DNA of 64,000 nt from Paraburkholderia hayleyella (GCF_009455685.1 NZ_QPES01000001.1:1798001-1862000), one strand, 5' to 3'. Positions 43,681 to 53,887 are shown, counted from the stretch's first letter. Notes: generated from the letters alone by a model not told the origin. Program-made: numbers and translations.

Positions 43681-46600
43681 CTATGCCTCTCCGTTCATCG
43701 GGGACTCAACAACGCGGGCCAGGGAAGGGGTGTCCAGCTTTTCCCTGATATACGTGTTTGCGTTCACCCCGACCGGTTTCGCCTCCATGCCTTGCCCCGC
43801 ATGGCCCTGAGCCTGACCGGTCACCCCCGGCCAGCCCCCGGCCACCGCCCGACCAGACCCCGACCGCTCATCCTTTTGCCCCGACCGGTTGGCATCGTTG
43901 TCCCCCAGGGGGACTTCCTTCGGGGCGCTGGGTGTTTGCAGGTCAAGCAGCCCCATCAGATGCGGCTGGTCATCGTCCACGCCGTCATAGCGCAATTCGT
44001 ATTCATGCGTGAGACCCCGCAAGCCGCGATGCGCCAGCACATATTCAAGTTCTACCAGCCGCGACAGATGCACCTTCAGTTGCGTATCGCCCCAGCGGGT
44101 CACCTCACGCACCTCACGCCGCGTAAAACGGAATTCGTTCTGCTTCTGCGCCGTGGCTGAACACCGCTCACTGACCCACGCCTGAACCATCTTCAGCAGC
44201 CGCCGTGTCTGCGGCGGCAGCTCATCGAGCGTCCTGCCCAGCACCTCATGGGCAATCCGGTTGGCCAGCGCGATATCGTCTTTCGTTACCTCGATGTACG
44301 TCAACGCCTCGCCCCGGTGCGTTACCGTCTGATGCGGCCTCTGGTACTGGTGCAGCAGGGCAATCGAGCGGATCAGCGTCAGGTACTTCATGTGATCGCG
44401 CCGCATCCGCGTCCTGTCATCCATGAACGTCAGCTGCTCCGCGAACGGATTCACCACGTGCACATTCTTCAGCAGCCTTTGCGCATTGCGGTGCAGCCCA
44501 ATAATGTGCTGCCGGTCCGTCTCCGCGAGCAAGCCCTCCAGCGTCTGCTTCACCCGCTGCCGCGCGTGAATCTCGCGCGTCTGCTCGCGGCTCTCATTAA
44601 TCGTCAGCACCAGGCACCGGTTCAGCAGTTCCTCATCCACATCAATTGCGGTGGTCGTGAGCATCAGCATCACCGGACCCTTCACCGTGTACTGCTTCGT
44701 CACGAGGTTGCCTGTCGCCTCATCCTTGCCCGTGCTCGCTATCGTCAGCTCGCCATCCGACTGCAGCAGCTTCAGCGCATACGCGGCCTGCCTCACGCCT
44801 TCCTCCTCGGCAATCGCCAGGATCCGGTGCTGCAAATCCGTCTCGCCCAGGTAGAACAGGCTCTGTCCCGTCATCGCGCTGTACTGGATGCGTTCCTCCT
44901 GCGGCATCAGGTCCAGCACCGCATCCATCAGGGAGGACTTGCCCGCCGCGCTCGAACTCTGGATCAGTACCGCCAGGGGCGCATCGAGTTTTCTGGAGAC
45001 CGCCGCCAGATACCCCGCCAGCAGGTTCGCGCCTTCGCCCACCACGCCGCAGCGCGCCATGTCGGCTTCGAGCCGCGCGATCAGCTCCGGTGCCCTGAGC
45101 CAGTCGAGCGCGGCTGTGTGCTCCAGCGCGTCCATCTGCACGCCGTTTTCCTTTGGCGCGAGCGTCGCCCGGATCGCCTCGTCCTGTAGCGTCTCCAGCT
45201 TCAGCAGGATTCGCCCAAGGTCGCGCTTCAGGGTGTCTTCCTGTATACCGAGCTCAACCGCCGCGCTCTTCAGGTACAAACCCCGTGCCTTCGCGCTGTA
45301 CACGTCGAGCGTATCGACGTGGTACGCATCGCCACGCCGTACCTGTGCATTCACCCGCATCTGCTCCGGGCCCAGGTTCTTCTGCCAGCCGCGGATGCGC
45401 CACACCCGTTCTACGAACGTGAACAGCAGTTCGCCGCCTTCCGTCTGCTTCACGTCGGGATCGCCTACTGGCGCGGGCTGCACCTCCTCTTTAGCCGCCA
45501 TCGCCGTGACTGGCGTCACCGCAGCCCCAGCCGCAGTAATAGCGGCTAAGGAAGAGGGCGGTTTAACGTCCTTCACGTCATCAACCGGCACCGGTTCAGC
45601 CTGCGCCGTTATACCGGAGCGTTTGCCCTTGCCAGCCCATTCCGCCTGCTGCAACAGCAGGCCCAGACTCTTCTCCGTCCCACAGGGACTTCCGCTGGTC
45701 GCGGGCTCAACCTTCCTGGCGTAGTCGTTCGCATCCATGCCCTTCGGGAACAGTACGCGCCACGTCCCGATACCGGCCTCATGCAACTCCACGCCCAGCT
45801 TTTCCGCTGCGGCGTTGCCCGCATCGTCCCGGTCGTATGCGATCCACACCTGCTCAGTACCATGCCGTTTCAGTGCGTTCCAGTGATCCTGCGTGAACCC
45901 GTTCACCCCATACGCGGCGATCACATTGCGGTACCCGGCACACCAGAACGTCAGCGCATCGATGAGCGCTTCGCACACGATCACTTCACGGCTGGCCACC
46001 AGCGCCGCCTCATTCCACACACCGGCAAGCGGCAGCGACAGGTACAGATGCTTCGGCTGGCCCGCCGGGATCTTGTGGCCCGGCGCGATCCGTCGCCCGT
46101 ACATCTGCCTGACGGCACCGGTCTCAAGATCCATCACCGGCACCACCAGACACCCGTTCAGGTGTTCATGGCCCGACTCGCGGTACACCCCAACGCGTTG
46201 CAGCTTCGCGCGCACCTCACGGCCTTCCTTCGAATACCCCGGTGGCAGGCGGTATGTCAGGCTCTTGTTGGCATACCCCAGGCGGAACGTGCCGACTACC
46301 TCGCCATGCACCAGGCCGCGCTGCGCCAGGTACGCCTGCGCCTCCGGACTCTGCTTCAGGCTCTCGTGATACGTATCCGCCACCTGGCCCAGCAGAACCT
46401 GTTCATCGGCATCCGCCGCCAGGGAGGCCAGAGGGCGCGTAAAACTCAGCTTCACACCCACCTTGTCAGCCGCAGCCAGTGGCGCATCGTTACGCAGTAA
46501 CTGCACCGCGTGCGGCAGCGATACGCCCTGCGTGCGCATGACCCAGTCCAGCACTGTGCCCGACGCGCCACAGCCGAAGCAGTGGTACACGTTCTTCGCC

Positions 46601-46761
46601 TCCGACACCGACAGGCTCGGCGTGTCCTCTTCATGGAACACGCAGCGCATGACCCAGTCGCGGCCGCGCTTCTTCAGCGTGTGACCCTGCGACTCAACAA
46701 GGCGCAGCAGCGAGACCTCGCGCTTTAGGCGCTCCAGCTCCGCTTCCGGGATTCGCGGCAT
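43681..46761 (-). CDS. CHC2/Toprim primase, U7, with alternative C-terminal third
   Basis: 1026 residues. Zinc finger, Toprim and P-loop are intact. From about residue 870 the winged-helix region is a diverged homologue (MVQAWVSERCSATAQKQ, then RREVREVTRWGDTQLKVHLSRLVELEYVL) and the tail is type C (QKDERSGSGRAVAGG to ARVVESPMNGEA), present nowhere else here. A winged helix that differs while the catalytic part is constant suggests a different DNA target, for example an origin. Toprim-adjacent LGVELHEAG is also private. Confidence 0.9.
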   Translation of the reverse strand: MPRIPEAELERLKREVSLLRLVESQGHTLKKRGRDWVMRCVFHEEDTPSLSVSEAKNVYHCFGCGASGTVLDWVMRTQGVSLPHAVQLLRNDAPLAAADKVGVKLSFTRPLASLAADADEQVLLGQVADTYHESLKQSPEAQAYLAQRGLVHGEVVGTFRLGYANKSLTYRLPPGYSKEGREVRAKLQRVGVYRESGHEHLNGCLVVPVMDLETGAVRQMYGRRIAPGHKIPAGQPKHLYLSLPLAGVWNEAALVASREVIVCEALIDALTFWCAGYRNVIAAYGVNGFTQDHWNALKRHGTEQVWIAYDRDDAGNAAAEKLGVELHEAGIGTWRVLFPKGMDANDYARKVEPATSGSPCGTEKSLGLLLQQAEWAGKGKRSGITAQAEPVPVDDVKDVKPPSSLAAITAAGAAVTPVTAMAAKEEVQPAPVGDPDVKQTEGGELLFTFVERVWRIRGWQKNLGPEQMRVNAQVRRGDAYHVDTLDVYSAKARGLYLKSAAVELGIQEDTLKRDLGRILLKLETLQDEAIRATLAPKENGVQMDALEHTAALDWLRAPELIARLEADMARCGVVGEGANLLAGYLAAVSRKLDAPLAVLIQSSSAAGKSSLMDAVLDLMPQEERIQYSAMTGQSLFYLGETDLQHRILAIAEEEGVRQAAYALKLLQSDGELTIASTGKDEATGNLVTKQYTVKGPVMLMLTTTAIDVDEELLNRCLVLTINESREQTREIHARQRVKQTLEGLLAETDRQHIIGLHRNAQRLLKNVHVVNPFAEQLTFMDDRTRMRRDHMKYLTLIRSIALLHQYQRPHQTVTHRGEALTYIEVTKDDIALANRIAHEVLGRTLDELPPQTRRLLKMVQAWVSERCSATAQKQNEFRFTRREVREVTRWGDTQLKVHLSRLVELEYVLAHRGLRGLTHEYELRYDGVDDDQPHLMGLLDLQTPSAPKEVPLGDNDANRSGQKDERSGSGRAVAGGWPGVTGQAQGHAGQGMEAKPVGVNANTYIREKLDTPSLARVVESPMNGEA

Positions 46762-46795
46762 AAATCATCCTTCGGCTAAAAACCTGTCAAGTGAC

Positions 46796-46825
46796 ATTGT
46801 AGTGGCATAAAATGGAGACTACAAT
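46796..46825. promoter_or_regulatory. operator-like dyad, regulator type 4 (U7)
   Basis: ATTGTAGT-N14-ACTACAAT, perfect 8-base arms, between the divergent primase and regulator. Confidence 0.6.
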
Positions 46826-46863
46826 AGAGCAATTCGGCAAGCCGCTTCAGGGAGGTTCTTACA

Positions 46864-47250
46864 ATGACCGCGTTACTTCATTCCTGGTTATGTGAGAACG
46901 ATATGGAGCAATTTGCTGCTCGTCTGCGGGAAGCGAGGGAAGCCCGTCAAATGACTCAGGGCCGCCTCGCTGAATTGCTGGGCGTAAACCGACGGGTCTA
47001 CAACAGGTGGGAACGTGCGGGGGCGCTGCCGCAACTGGATGCCGTGGTACGTATGGCTCAGGTGCTACAAATCAGTGTCGATGCCCTGGTCGGCCTGGAG
47101 CCACTGGCAGAGCCACGCATCCATAACCCCCGGCTGCATGCGCTGTATGAACAAATGGATTTACTGTCCGATGAGGATCAGCAAGCGTTGATTGTTTTAA
47201 TGGACAGCCTCGTCAAACGCTCGCAAATGGCCAGGCTGATGACAACCTGA
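46864..47250 (+). CDS. XRE-family HTH regulator, type 4 (U7)
   Basis: 128 residues from MTALLHSW; GGGAGG lies 9 bases upstream. HTH at about 28-58 (MTQGRLAELLGVNRRVYNRWE). The C-terminal IHNPRLHALYEQMDLLSDEDQQAL parallels type 3. An internal start MEQFAARL is possible. Not related in dyad to types 1-3. Confidence 0.9.
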   Translation: MTALLHSWLCENDMEQFAARLREAREARQMTQGRLAELLGVNRRVYNRWERAGALPQLDAVVRMAQVLQISVDALVGLEPLAEPRIHNPRLHALYEQMDLLSDEDQQALIVLMDSLVKRSQMARLMTT

Positions 47251-47274
47251 TGGCAGGAGAACTGCCAAAGAAGC

Positions 47275-47308
47275 GCGGGCGGTGAGTGTTTCAGCACTCA
47301 CCGCCCGC
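47275..47308 (+). promoter_or_regulatory. conserved hairpin in the symE leader, U7
   Basis: Perfect stem GCGGGCGGTGAGTG / CACTCACCGCCCGC, loop TTTCAG. Confidence 0.6.
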
Positions 47309-47340
47309 TAACCACAACCAGCTCAACACAGGAGCTCGCC

Positions 47341-47580
47341 ATGGCTGATGCCGATCTTAAACCATCTCCTCACCACCCAGAACGCAGCGCTACCGTCCAG
47401 CAGTCTCGCCGCTATCGCTCCCTCTCCACATTGCTCCGCTCTCCCTCCCGCTACAGCGAGCCTGCCTCCTACCCATGGATCAGGATCGCCGGACGCTGGC
47501 TCGAACTCGCAGGATTCTCGCCCCATCAGCGCGTCAGAATCGAAGTACAGGATGGCAGGCTTGTCATCACGCCAATTTGA
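47341..47580 (+). CDS. SymE-like small toxin, short form (U7)
   Basis: 79 residues, same as the U3 protein apart from SPHHPE for SLHHPE and LLRSPS for LLYSPS. Ends GRLVITPI. AGGAG ribosome site. Confidence 0.8.
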   Translation: MADADLKPSPHHPERSATVQQSRRYRSLSTLLRSPSRYSEPASYPWIRIAGRWLELAGFSPHQRVRIEVQDGRLVITPI

Positions 47581-47590
47581 CCTCCGCTAC

Positions 47591-47626
47591 AAACAACGAA
47601 CCCGGCACAGGCCGGGTTCGTTGTTT
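47591..47626. terminator. bidirectional terminator hairpin, U7
   Basis: Perfect 16-base stem AAACAACGAACCCGGC with loop ACAG. It ends on the first base of the immunity stop. Confidence 0.78.
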
Positions 47627-47907
47627 CAGGGTTTCGGGTCCTGTTTGAACCAGGGACCGAATTTCTCGGGTTCGTCGCTTAGCATTCCCGCCTTGCGTAA
47701 TGGCTTCGGTAACAAGCGAATATGTATAACCAGAAGAATAATAAAAACTGGAAGACCAATCCAAAGTAATGCAAAACTCTCATTCAACTCAAAAATTTTT
47801 CGACTTATCCAGACTGCTACGACCATATATAAACAAGAACTTGCCGTAGCCATTAGGGAAATTACGAACCCGATTTGAATTGTTGCGTAAAATCTCCGCC
47901 AGTTCAT
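47626..47907 (-). CDS. membrane immunity protein, group B (U7)
   Basis: 93 residues. Conserved N-terminus NWRRFYA and C-terminus LPKPLRKAGMLSDEPEKF; the two central membrane helices differ from U3 and U8 (VISLMATASSCLYMVVAVWI; LLWIGLPVFIILLVIHI). Specificity therefore probably lies in the membrane part. ATGA overlap with the toxin. Confidence 0.75.
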   Translation of the reverse strand: MNWRRFYATIQIGFVISLMATASSCLYMVVAVWISRKIFELNESFALLWIGLPVFIILLVIHIRLLPKPLRKAGMLSDEPEKFGPWFKQDPKP

Positions 47908-48791
47908 TTTTTATCTACCGAATAACGGATGTCATTAATCACGCTCGCTCCCTTCGAGCCTATGCCGAACAACAGAATGCCCTGAGTCGTTCCGTAGGGT
48001 GCCGCCTGATTGATGAACGGAATCAACGTGTTGTTATTGATGCGTGGCACCGTAACATTGAATATCGAGCCCGGACGGTTCAGTCCATCGGTAACGCCCA
48101 TCTTGAGCGGGACCGGAGCCTTTAGCGCAAGGATAGAGAACATGAGATTCGCACCATCGTACGTAGCATTACCCCATGTGGGCATCGCTTGATTAAATTC
48201 GTAGCGCAATGGATTTACCCCGGGCGAGTTAATGCTGTTATAGCGGTTGTATAACCCATTGGCCCCTTCGACGATATCGCTTAATCCAAAGACAACCATT
48301 CCACCGCCGCCCAAAGCACACCCCAACCCACTTGTGCAGAGTCCTGCCCCCGTCTTGGCCGTCACACCGCCAATTGTCACCTTGGCCACATCCTTTGCCA
48401 CTCCCACCGGATCACTCTTCACGGCATCGCCGATTTTCTGCCCCGGCGTGTAATTGAACAGTCCCGCTTCCTTCTGCCGGTTCACCCAGTCGATTTCCGG
48501 CTGCAACTGTGATGCCTCAACCTGGCTGACATAGTTCCTGTTGTACTCGTCGCTGCCCGGCTTGAATTCCGCCCAGCACTTGACCGCAAGACATGCCGCT
48601 TTTGTCAGCCGTTCCTCTTCGGCCTTGTCCTTGCCTGCCTTTTTTTCTATTGCGCTTCTCTCATCGTGATGAAGTTGTCGGTTAAAGCGGACACGGCACC
48701 CCGACACGCCCGCCGTTGCCGGTATGGTTTTTTCCCTGACGCAACAGTCACTTGCAGTACGTTTTTGCCCGACGCTGTCCGTTGCCAGCAT
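47904..48791 (-). CDS. displaced CdiA-CT toxin cassette, group B (U7)
   Basis: 295 residues. From RFNRQLHHDERSAIEKK through the pre-toxin it equals the CT of CdiA itself; after KDVAKV it diverges (TIGGVTAKTGAGLCTSGLGCALGG...), keeps GLYNRYN and NPLR, and ends VINDIRYSVDKK. As the first displaced cassette after cdiA, it is the one that would be fused to the CdiA stalk if U8 were excised. Confidence 0.78.
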   Translation of the reverse strand: MLATDSVGQKRTASDCCVREKTIPATAGVSGCRVRFNRQLHHDERSAIEKKAGKDKAEEERLTKAACLAVKCWAEFKPGSDEYNRNYVSQVEASQLQPEIDWVNRQKEAGLFNYTPGQKIGDAVKSDPVGVAKDVAKVTIGGVTAKTGAGLCTSGLGCALGGGGMVVFGLSDIVEGANGLYNRYNSINSPGVNPLRYEFNQAMPTWGNATYDGANLMFSILALKAPVPLKMGVTDGLNRPGSIFNVTVPRINNNTLIPFINQAAPYGTTQGILLFGIGSKGASVINDIRYSVDKK

Positions 48792-48807
48792 TTTTTTGCC
48801 CCGACGC
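48675..48807. other. attachment-site candidate at the U8/U7 junction
   Basis: Core TTGTCGGTTAAAGCGG (48675-48690), the same 16 bases as the core inside cdiA; arm-like repeats at 48728-48742, 48762-48775 and 48791-48807. Confidence 0.62.
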
Positions 48808-49341
48808 GGTTTTGTGCTAAAGAAGCGAGTTTGCCAGAGGCGTCATTTTTGAGGAGCGCTGGTTAGCATGTCGAAGTCACTGGAGCCGCCTGGTTTGCCG
48901 GCGTCCGCAGGGCGACGGCAAACCAGGCGGAACATGGCCGTCGCCAGCCTCACACGCCAGGAGCTGGCCACCGCCCCATGGCGGGCTAAAGAAGAGACAT
49001 GCGAAGAGCCATGCCCTGGTCCAGGGTTCTGGCCTGGCGCCTGCACACCACCACGCTGAAACCCGTCAGGGCCGCGCGCAGCGCGCCGCAGGGAAGCCTT
49101 GACGGAGGAGGGTGTGCCACGCTGGGCAATGCGGTGCAAGCCGTCAGTGTGGCTTGCAGCGCATGCAGGGCGGTTTTGATGTTTGGGTTTGATTTCCGCT
49201 GCGCAGCAGCGGCAGGACAGGGAGCCCCGTGGGGGCGGACGGGCAGGGCCGGGCGGGGCCCAGTTCCACTCATGGCCGCTTCGCGGCCCCTGATTTTACT
49301 CATGCGCGTAGCGCCCGATCCGGGGGGCCGGGGGCCAGTGA

Positions 49342-49438
49342 CATAACGCGAATTATCAACGTTTGCCGGGCCGCCACACCCGGCTGGATTCGTGCCGTGG
49401 CGGCCCGGCAAACGTTGATAATTGCCTTTCGCGTTATG
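49342..49438. repeat. 97-bp interrupted palindrome, U8
   Basis: Arms unchanged; spacer variant as U7. Confidence 0.85.
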
Positions 49439-49498
49439 TTAAATAGACTGACGGGACCCGAAGGGGCACGGCAGGCTATTTACCCCCGGCCCCCCTCG

Positions 49499-49728
49499 TT
49501 GGCCTCCGGCCGCAGGCCGCACTTTCTCATTCCAGGACACTGTCGGGGCGCATGCCCCGCGCGAATCCATTCGTTACCCAGCTGGGCCGTCCCGGCCCAC
49601 ACTTTTTAATTCCAGGACACTCACGGTGCGTAGGCACCGCACGAACCCCTTCCTCCCCGATCCGGGCCGTTCCGGCCCGGCACTTTTCTATTCCAGGGGT
49701 CAGCGGGGCGTAGGCCCCGGTGGATTCT
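49499..49728. repeat. 80-bp tandem hairpin repeats, three copies (U8)
   Basis: ATTCCAGG at 49529, 49609 and 49690. Confidence 0.75.
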
Positions 49729-49744
49729 ATTGGGCTTCTGTCTT

Positions 49745-50806
49745 CTATTGGCCCCCTGTCTTGCCATACACGCGCTGCAGGAGCCGCCCCGGCTTCAGCT
49801 CTTCTATTTCTGCACGCTGCTCCACCCGCTCCAGCCGCGCCGGATGCGTGGCCGTATGAATCTCCTTGAGCGCCCGGATCGCCACCTGCGTATACACCTG
49901 CGTACTCGTCAGCTGCGCATGCCCCAGCATCACCTGCACGAACCTCACATCGGCCCCGTTCTCCAGCATCAGCGTGGCCATCGTGTGCCGGAACAGGTGA
50001 CACGAGCCACTCTTGTTCACCCCTGAGCACTTGATGTAGTCCGACACCAGTTGCCCCATGCTGCGCAGACCGATCGAATCGCCCGTCAGCGCCAGGAACA
50101 GCACCCCCTCATCGTCAGCCAGCGACAGTTGCGGCCTGACCTCATCGAGGTACTTCCTGATCCACGCCAGCGCCCTGTCTCCTATCGGAATCAGCCGGTC
50201 CCGCGCGCCCTTGCCCTGGCGCACCATCACCGTGCCACGATCCATGTCCACGTCATGCACATGCAGGCCCACCAGCTCGGCACGCCGGACCCCCGTGCTG
50301 TAGAACGTCTCGAGAATGGCCCGGTCCCGGATACCGATGCTGCTCGTCACATCCGGCACATTCAGGATCCGCTCGGCTTCCTCCTCACTCAGGATGTGCC
50401 TGGGCAGCCGCTTCTCCATCCTCGGCATGTCGATGTCCGCTGCCGGATTGGAGAGGATCCGGTTCTGCCGCACCAGCCACCGGAACCACAGCTTCACCGG
50501 CACCAGCCGCATGTGCTGGCTGCGTCCCGAGAGCGCCTGGCCATCCTTCTTGCGGTACAGGAACAGGTAGCGCTGGTAGCGCTCAAGGATCGGGCGCGTG
50601 ACTTCCTGCGGACGTGTGACGCCGCGCTCGTCGCACCACGCTATAAATCCACGCAGGTGTATCTCGCGGTGTTCCACCGTGCCTTCGCTGTAGTTGCGCA
50701 CGCGCATCCATTCGAGGAACGGGCGCATCTGGTGGTACAGGCTTTGGGGATCATCGGCCGGGCCAATCACGGGCAGCGGGGCGCGCGGGGTTGTCTTCTT
50801 GTGCAT
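49745..50806 (-). CDS. tyrosine recombinase, U8
   Basis: 353 residues with R174, K199, H270, R273, H296, Y305; ends KTGGQ. TGATG overlap with the primase stop. If acting in cis, this copy would control excision of the unit that provides the active toxin. Confidence 0.95.
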   Translation of the reverse strand: MHKKTTPRAPLPVIGPADDPQSLYHQMRPFLEWMRVRNYSEGTVEHREIHLRGFIAWCDERGVTRPQEVTRPILERYQRYLFLYRKKDGQALSGRSQHMRLVPVKLWFRWLVRQNRILSNPAADIDMPRMEKRLPRHILSEEEAERILNVPDVTSSIGIRDRAILETFYSTGVRRAELVGLHVHDVDMDRGTVMVRQGKGARDRLIPIGDRALAWIRKYLDEVRPQLSLADDEGVLFLALTGDSIGLRSMGQLVSDYIKCSGVNKSGSCHLFRHTMATLMLENGADVRFVQVMLGHAQLTSTQVYTQVAIRALKEIHTATHPARLERVEQRAEIEELKPGRLLQRVYGKTGGQ

Positions 50807-53800
50807 CACGGCCCCTCAATAACGCGGGTATCAACAACGCAGGCTGGAGAAGAAGTTTTTTCCCGGAACAGTGCGTTTTCGCCACTTGCCGCGCCAGATT
50901 CCCGCTCTTCCTTGACAGGCATGGTTTTGGGCCCGGTTGAGCAACCCTGACCTGGCCCTGACTTGGGGCTGGCTTGACCCTGACTTGAGGGTAACTTGCG
51001 TTCTCCGAACCCTGACTTGCGTTCATCACTGTCGAGTTCTTCAACCTCAACCAGTCCCGCCAGCCTCGGCTCGTCATCGTTCGCGCCGTCATACATCAGC
51101 TCGTATTGCAGCAGGTGCCCACGGCTGCCGCCCCGGACCAGCAGGTATTCAAGGTCGGCCAGGCGCGTGCAGTGGATTTTCAGTTGCCCATCACTCCAGC
51201 GCGTGTACTCCCTGATGTCGCGCCGCGTAAAGCGCACCTCACGCCGCTTCACATGATCGCGCTCGCCAAGCTCGCCCACCATCGTGTACACCATCTTCAG
51301 CAGCCGCCGTGTCTGCGGCGGCAGCTCATCGAGCGTCCTGCCCAGCACCTCATGGGCAATCCGGTTGGCCAGCGCGATATCGTCCTTCGTCACCTCGATG
51401 TACGTCAGCGCCTCGCCCCGGTGCGTTACCGTCTGATGCGGCCTCTGGTACTGGTGCAGCAGGGCAATCGAGCGGATCAGCGTCAGGTACTTCATGTGAT
51501 CACGCCGCATCCGCGTCCTGTCATCCATGAACGTCAGCTGCTCCGCGAACGGATTCACCACGTGCACATTCTTCAGCAGCCTTTGCGCATTGCGGTGCAG
51601 CCCAATAATGTGCTGCCGGTCCGTCTCCGCGAGCAACCCCTCCAGCGTCTGCTTCACCCGCTGCCGCGCGTGAATCTCGCGCGTCTGCTCGCGGCTCTCA
51701 TTGATCGTCAGCACCAGACACCGGTTCAGCAGCTCCTCATCCACATCAATCGCGGTGGTCGTGAGCATCAGCATCACCGGACCCTTCACCGTGTACTGCT
51801 TCGTCACGAGGTTGCCTGTCGCCTCGTCCTTGCCCGTGCTCGCTATCGTCAGCTCGCCATCCGACTGCAGCAGCTTCAGTGCATACGCGGCCTGTCTTAC
51901 GCCTTCCTCCTCGGCAATCGCCAGGATCCGGTGCTGCAAATCCGTCTCGCCCAGGTAGAACAGGCTCTGTCCCGTCATCGCGCTGTACTGGATGCGTTCC
52001 TCCTGCGGCATCAGGTCCAGCACCGCATCCATCAGGGAGGACTTGCCCGCCGCGCTCGAACTCTGGATCAGTACCGCCAGGGGCGCATCGAGTTTTCTGG
52101 AGACCGCTGCCAGATATCCCGCCAGCAGGTTCGCGCCTTCGCCCACCACGCCGCAGCGCGCCATGTCGGCTTCGAGCCGCGCGATCAGCTCCGGCGCCCT
52201 GAGCCAGTCCAGTGCCGCCGCGTGTTCCAGCGCGTCCATCTGCACGCCGTTTTCCTTTGGCGCGAGCGTCGCCCGGATCGCCTCGTCCTGTAGCGTTTCC
52301 AGCTTCAGCAGGATTCGCCCAAGGTCGCGCTTCAGGGTGTCTTCCTGTATACCGAGCTCAACCGCAGCGCTCTTCAGGTACAAACCCCGGGCCTTCGCGC
52401 TGTACATGTCGAGCGTATCGACGTGGTACGCATCGCCGCGCCGTACCTGCGCATTCACCCGCATCTGTTCCGGGCCCAGGTTCTTCTGCCAGCCGCGGAT
52501 GCGCCACACCCGTTCCCCCAATGTGAACAGCAGTTCGCCGCCTTCCGTCTGCTTCACGTCGGGATCGTCCACTGGCGCGGGCTGCACCTCCTCTTTAGCC
52601 GCCATCGCCGTGACTGGCATCACCGCAGCAACAGCGGCCAGGGAAGAGGGCGGTTTAACGTCCTTCACGTCATCAACCGGCACCGGTTCAGCCTGCGCCG
52701 TTATACCGGAGCGTTTGCCCTTGCCAGTCCATTCCGCCTGCTGCAACAGCACCCCAAGGCTCTTCTCCGTCCCACAGGGACTTCCGCTGGTCGCTGGCCC
52801 AACCTTCCTTGCGTAGTCGTTCGCGTCCATCCCCTTCGGGAACAGCACGCGCCACGTTCCGATCCCTGCCTCATGCAGTTCAGTCGCAAGCTTCTCCGCC
52901 GCAGCGTTGCCCGCATCGTCCCGGTCGTATGCGATCCACACCTGCCCAGTGCCGTGCCGTTTCAGTGCGTTCCAGTGGTCCTGCGTAAATCCATTCACTC
53001 CATATGCGGCAATCACATTGCGATACCCCGCACACCAGAACGTCAGCGCATCGATGAGCGCCTCGCACACGATCACTTCACGGCTGGCCACCAGCGCCGC
53101 TTCATTCCACACACCGGCAAGCGGCAGCGACAGGTACAGATGCTTCGGCTGGCCCGCCGGGATCTTGTGTCCCGGCGCGATCCGTCGCCCGTACATCTGC
53201 CTGACTGCGCCCGATTCCAGATCCATCACCGGCACCACCAGACACCCGTTCAGATGCTCATGGCCCGACTCGCGGTACACCCCGACGCGTTGCAGCTTCG
53301 CGCGCACCTCACGGCCTTCCTTCGAATACCCCGGTGGCAGGCGGTATGTCAGGCTCTTGTTGGCATACCCCAGGCGGAACGTGCCGACTACCTCGCCATG
53401 CACCAGGCCGCGCTGCGCCAGATACGCCTGCGCCTCCGGACTCTGCTTCAGGCTCTCGTGATACGTATCCGCCACCTGGCCCAGCAGAACCTGTTCATCG
53501 GCATCCGCCGCAAGGGAAGCCAGAGGGCGCGTAAAACTCAGCTTCACGCCCACCTTGCCGGCCGCAGCCAGTGGCGCATCGTTACGCAGTAACTGCACCG
53601 CGTGCGGCAGCGATACGCCCTGCGTGCGCATGACCCAGTCCAGCACCGTGCCCGAGGCGCCACAGCCGAAGCAGTGGTACACGTTCTTCGCCTCCGACAC
53701 CGACAGGCTCGGCGTGTCCTCCTCATGGAACACGCAGCGCATGACCCAGTCGCGGCCGCGCTTTTTGAGCGCGTGACCCTGTGACTCGATCAGGCGCAGC

Positions 53801-53853
53801 AGCGAGACCTCGCGCTTTAGGCGCTCCAGCTCCGCTTCCGGGATTCGCGGCAT
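50806..53853 (-). CDS. CHC2/Toprim primase with P-loop ATPase domain, U8
   Basis: 1015 residues, the shortest complete copy owing to a contracted linker (SLAAVAAVMPVTAMAAKEEV). N-terminus EAELERL with IESQGHALKK. A private AAAGKVGVK replaces AAADKVGVK after the zinc finger. Tail type B (VIEGP). Catalytic and P-loop motifs intact. Confidence 0.9.
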   Translation of the reverse strand: MPRIPEAELERLKREVSLLRLIESQGHALKKRGRDWVMRCVFHEEDTPSLSVSEAKNVYHCFGCGASGTVLDWVMRTQGVSLPHAVQLLRNDAPLAAAGKVGVKLSFTRPLASLAADADEQVLLGQVADTYHESLKQSPEAQAYLAQRGLVHGEVVGTFRLGYANKSLTYRLPPGYSKEGREVRAKLQRVGVYRESGHEHLNGCLVVPVMDLESGAVRQMYGRRIAPGHKIPAGQPKHLYLSLPLAGVWNEAALVASREVIVCEALIDALTFWCAGYRNVIAAYGVNGFTQDHWNALKRHGTGQVWIAYDRDDAGNAAAEKLATELHEAGIGTWRVLFPKGMDANDYARKVGPATSGSPCGTEKSLGVLLQQAEWTGKGKRSGITAQAEPVPVDDVKDVKPPSSLAAVAAVMPVTAMAAKEEVQPAPVDDPDVKQTEGGELLFTLGERVWRIRGWQKNLGPEQMRVNAQVRRGDAYHVDTLDMYSAKARGLYLKSAAVELGIQEDTLKRDLGRILLKLETLQDEAIRATLAPKENGVQMDALEHAAALDWLRAPELIARLEADMARCGVVGEGANLLAGYLAAVSRKLDAPLAVLIQSSSAAGKSSLMDAVLDLMPQEERIQYSAMTGQSLFYLGETDLQHRILAIAEEEGVRQAAYALKLLQSDGELTIASTGKDEATGNLVTKQYTVKGPVMLMLTTTAIDVDEELLNRCLVLTINESREQTREIHARQRVKQTLEGLLAETDRQHIIGLHRNAQRLLKNVHVVNPFAEQLTFMDDRTRMRRDHMKYLTLIRSIALLHQYQRPHQTVTHRGEALTYIEVTKDDIALANRIAHEVLGRTLDELPPQTRRLLKMVYTMVGELGERDHVKRREVRFTRRDIREYTRWSDGQLKIHCTRLADLEYLLVRGGSRGHLLQYELMYDGANDDEPRLAGLVEVEELDSDERKSGFGERKLPSSQGQASPKSGPGQGCSTGPKTMPVKEERESGAASGENALFREKTSSPACVVDTRVIEGP

Positions 53854-53887
53854 AAATCATCCTTCGGCTAAAAACCTGTCAAGTGAC

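Larger units (their letters stand above)
41498..48690 (-). mobile_element. integrative toxin-cassette element U7, core to core
   Basis: 7177-bp period. Group B toxin, regulator type 4, primase with a unique C-terminal third (type C), four rather than three 80-bp repeats. Confidence 0.75.
48792..49744. other. conserved non-coding block of U8
   Basis: No gene seen. The block has small changes (GAGGAG for GGGGAG near 48850, TTTGCCGG for TTTGGCGG in the first hairpin) and the 18-base insertion by the integrase end. Confidence 0.6.
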
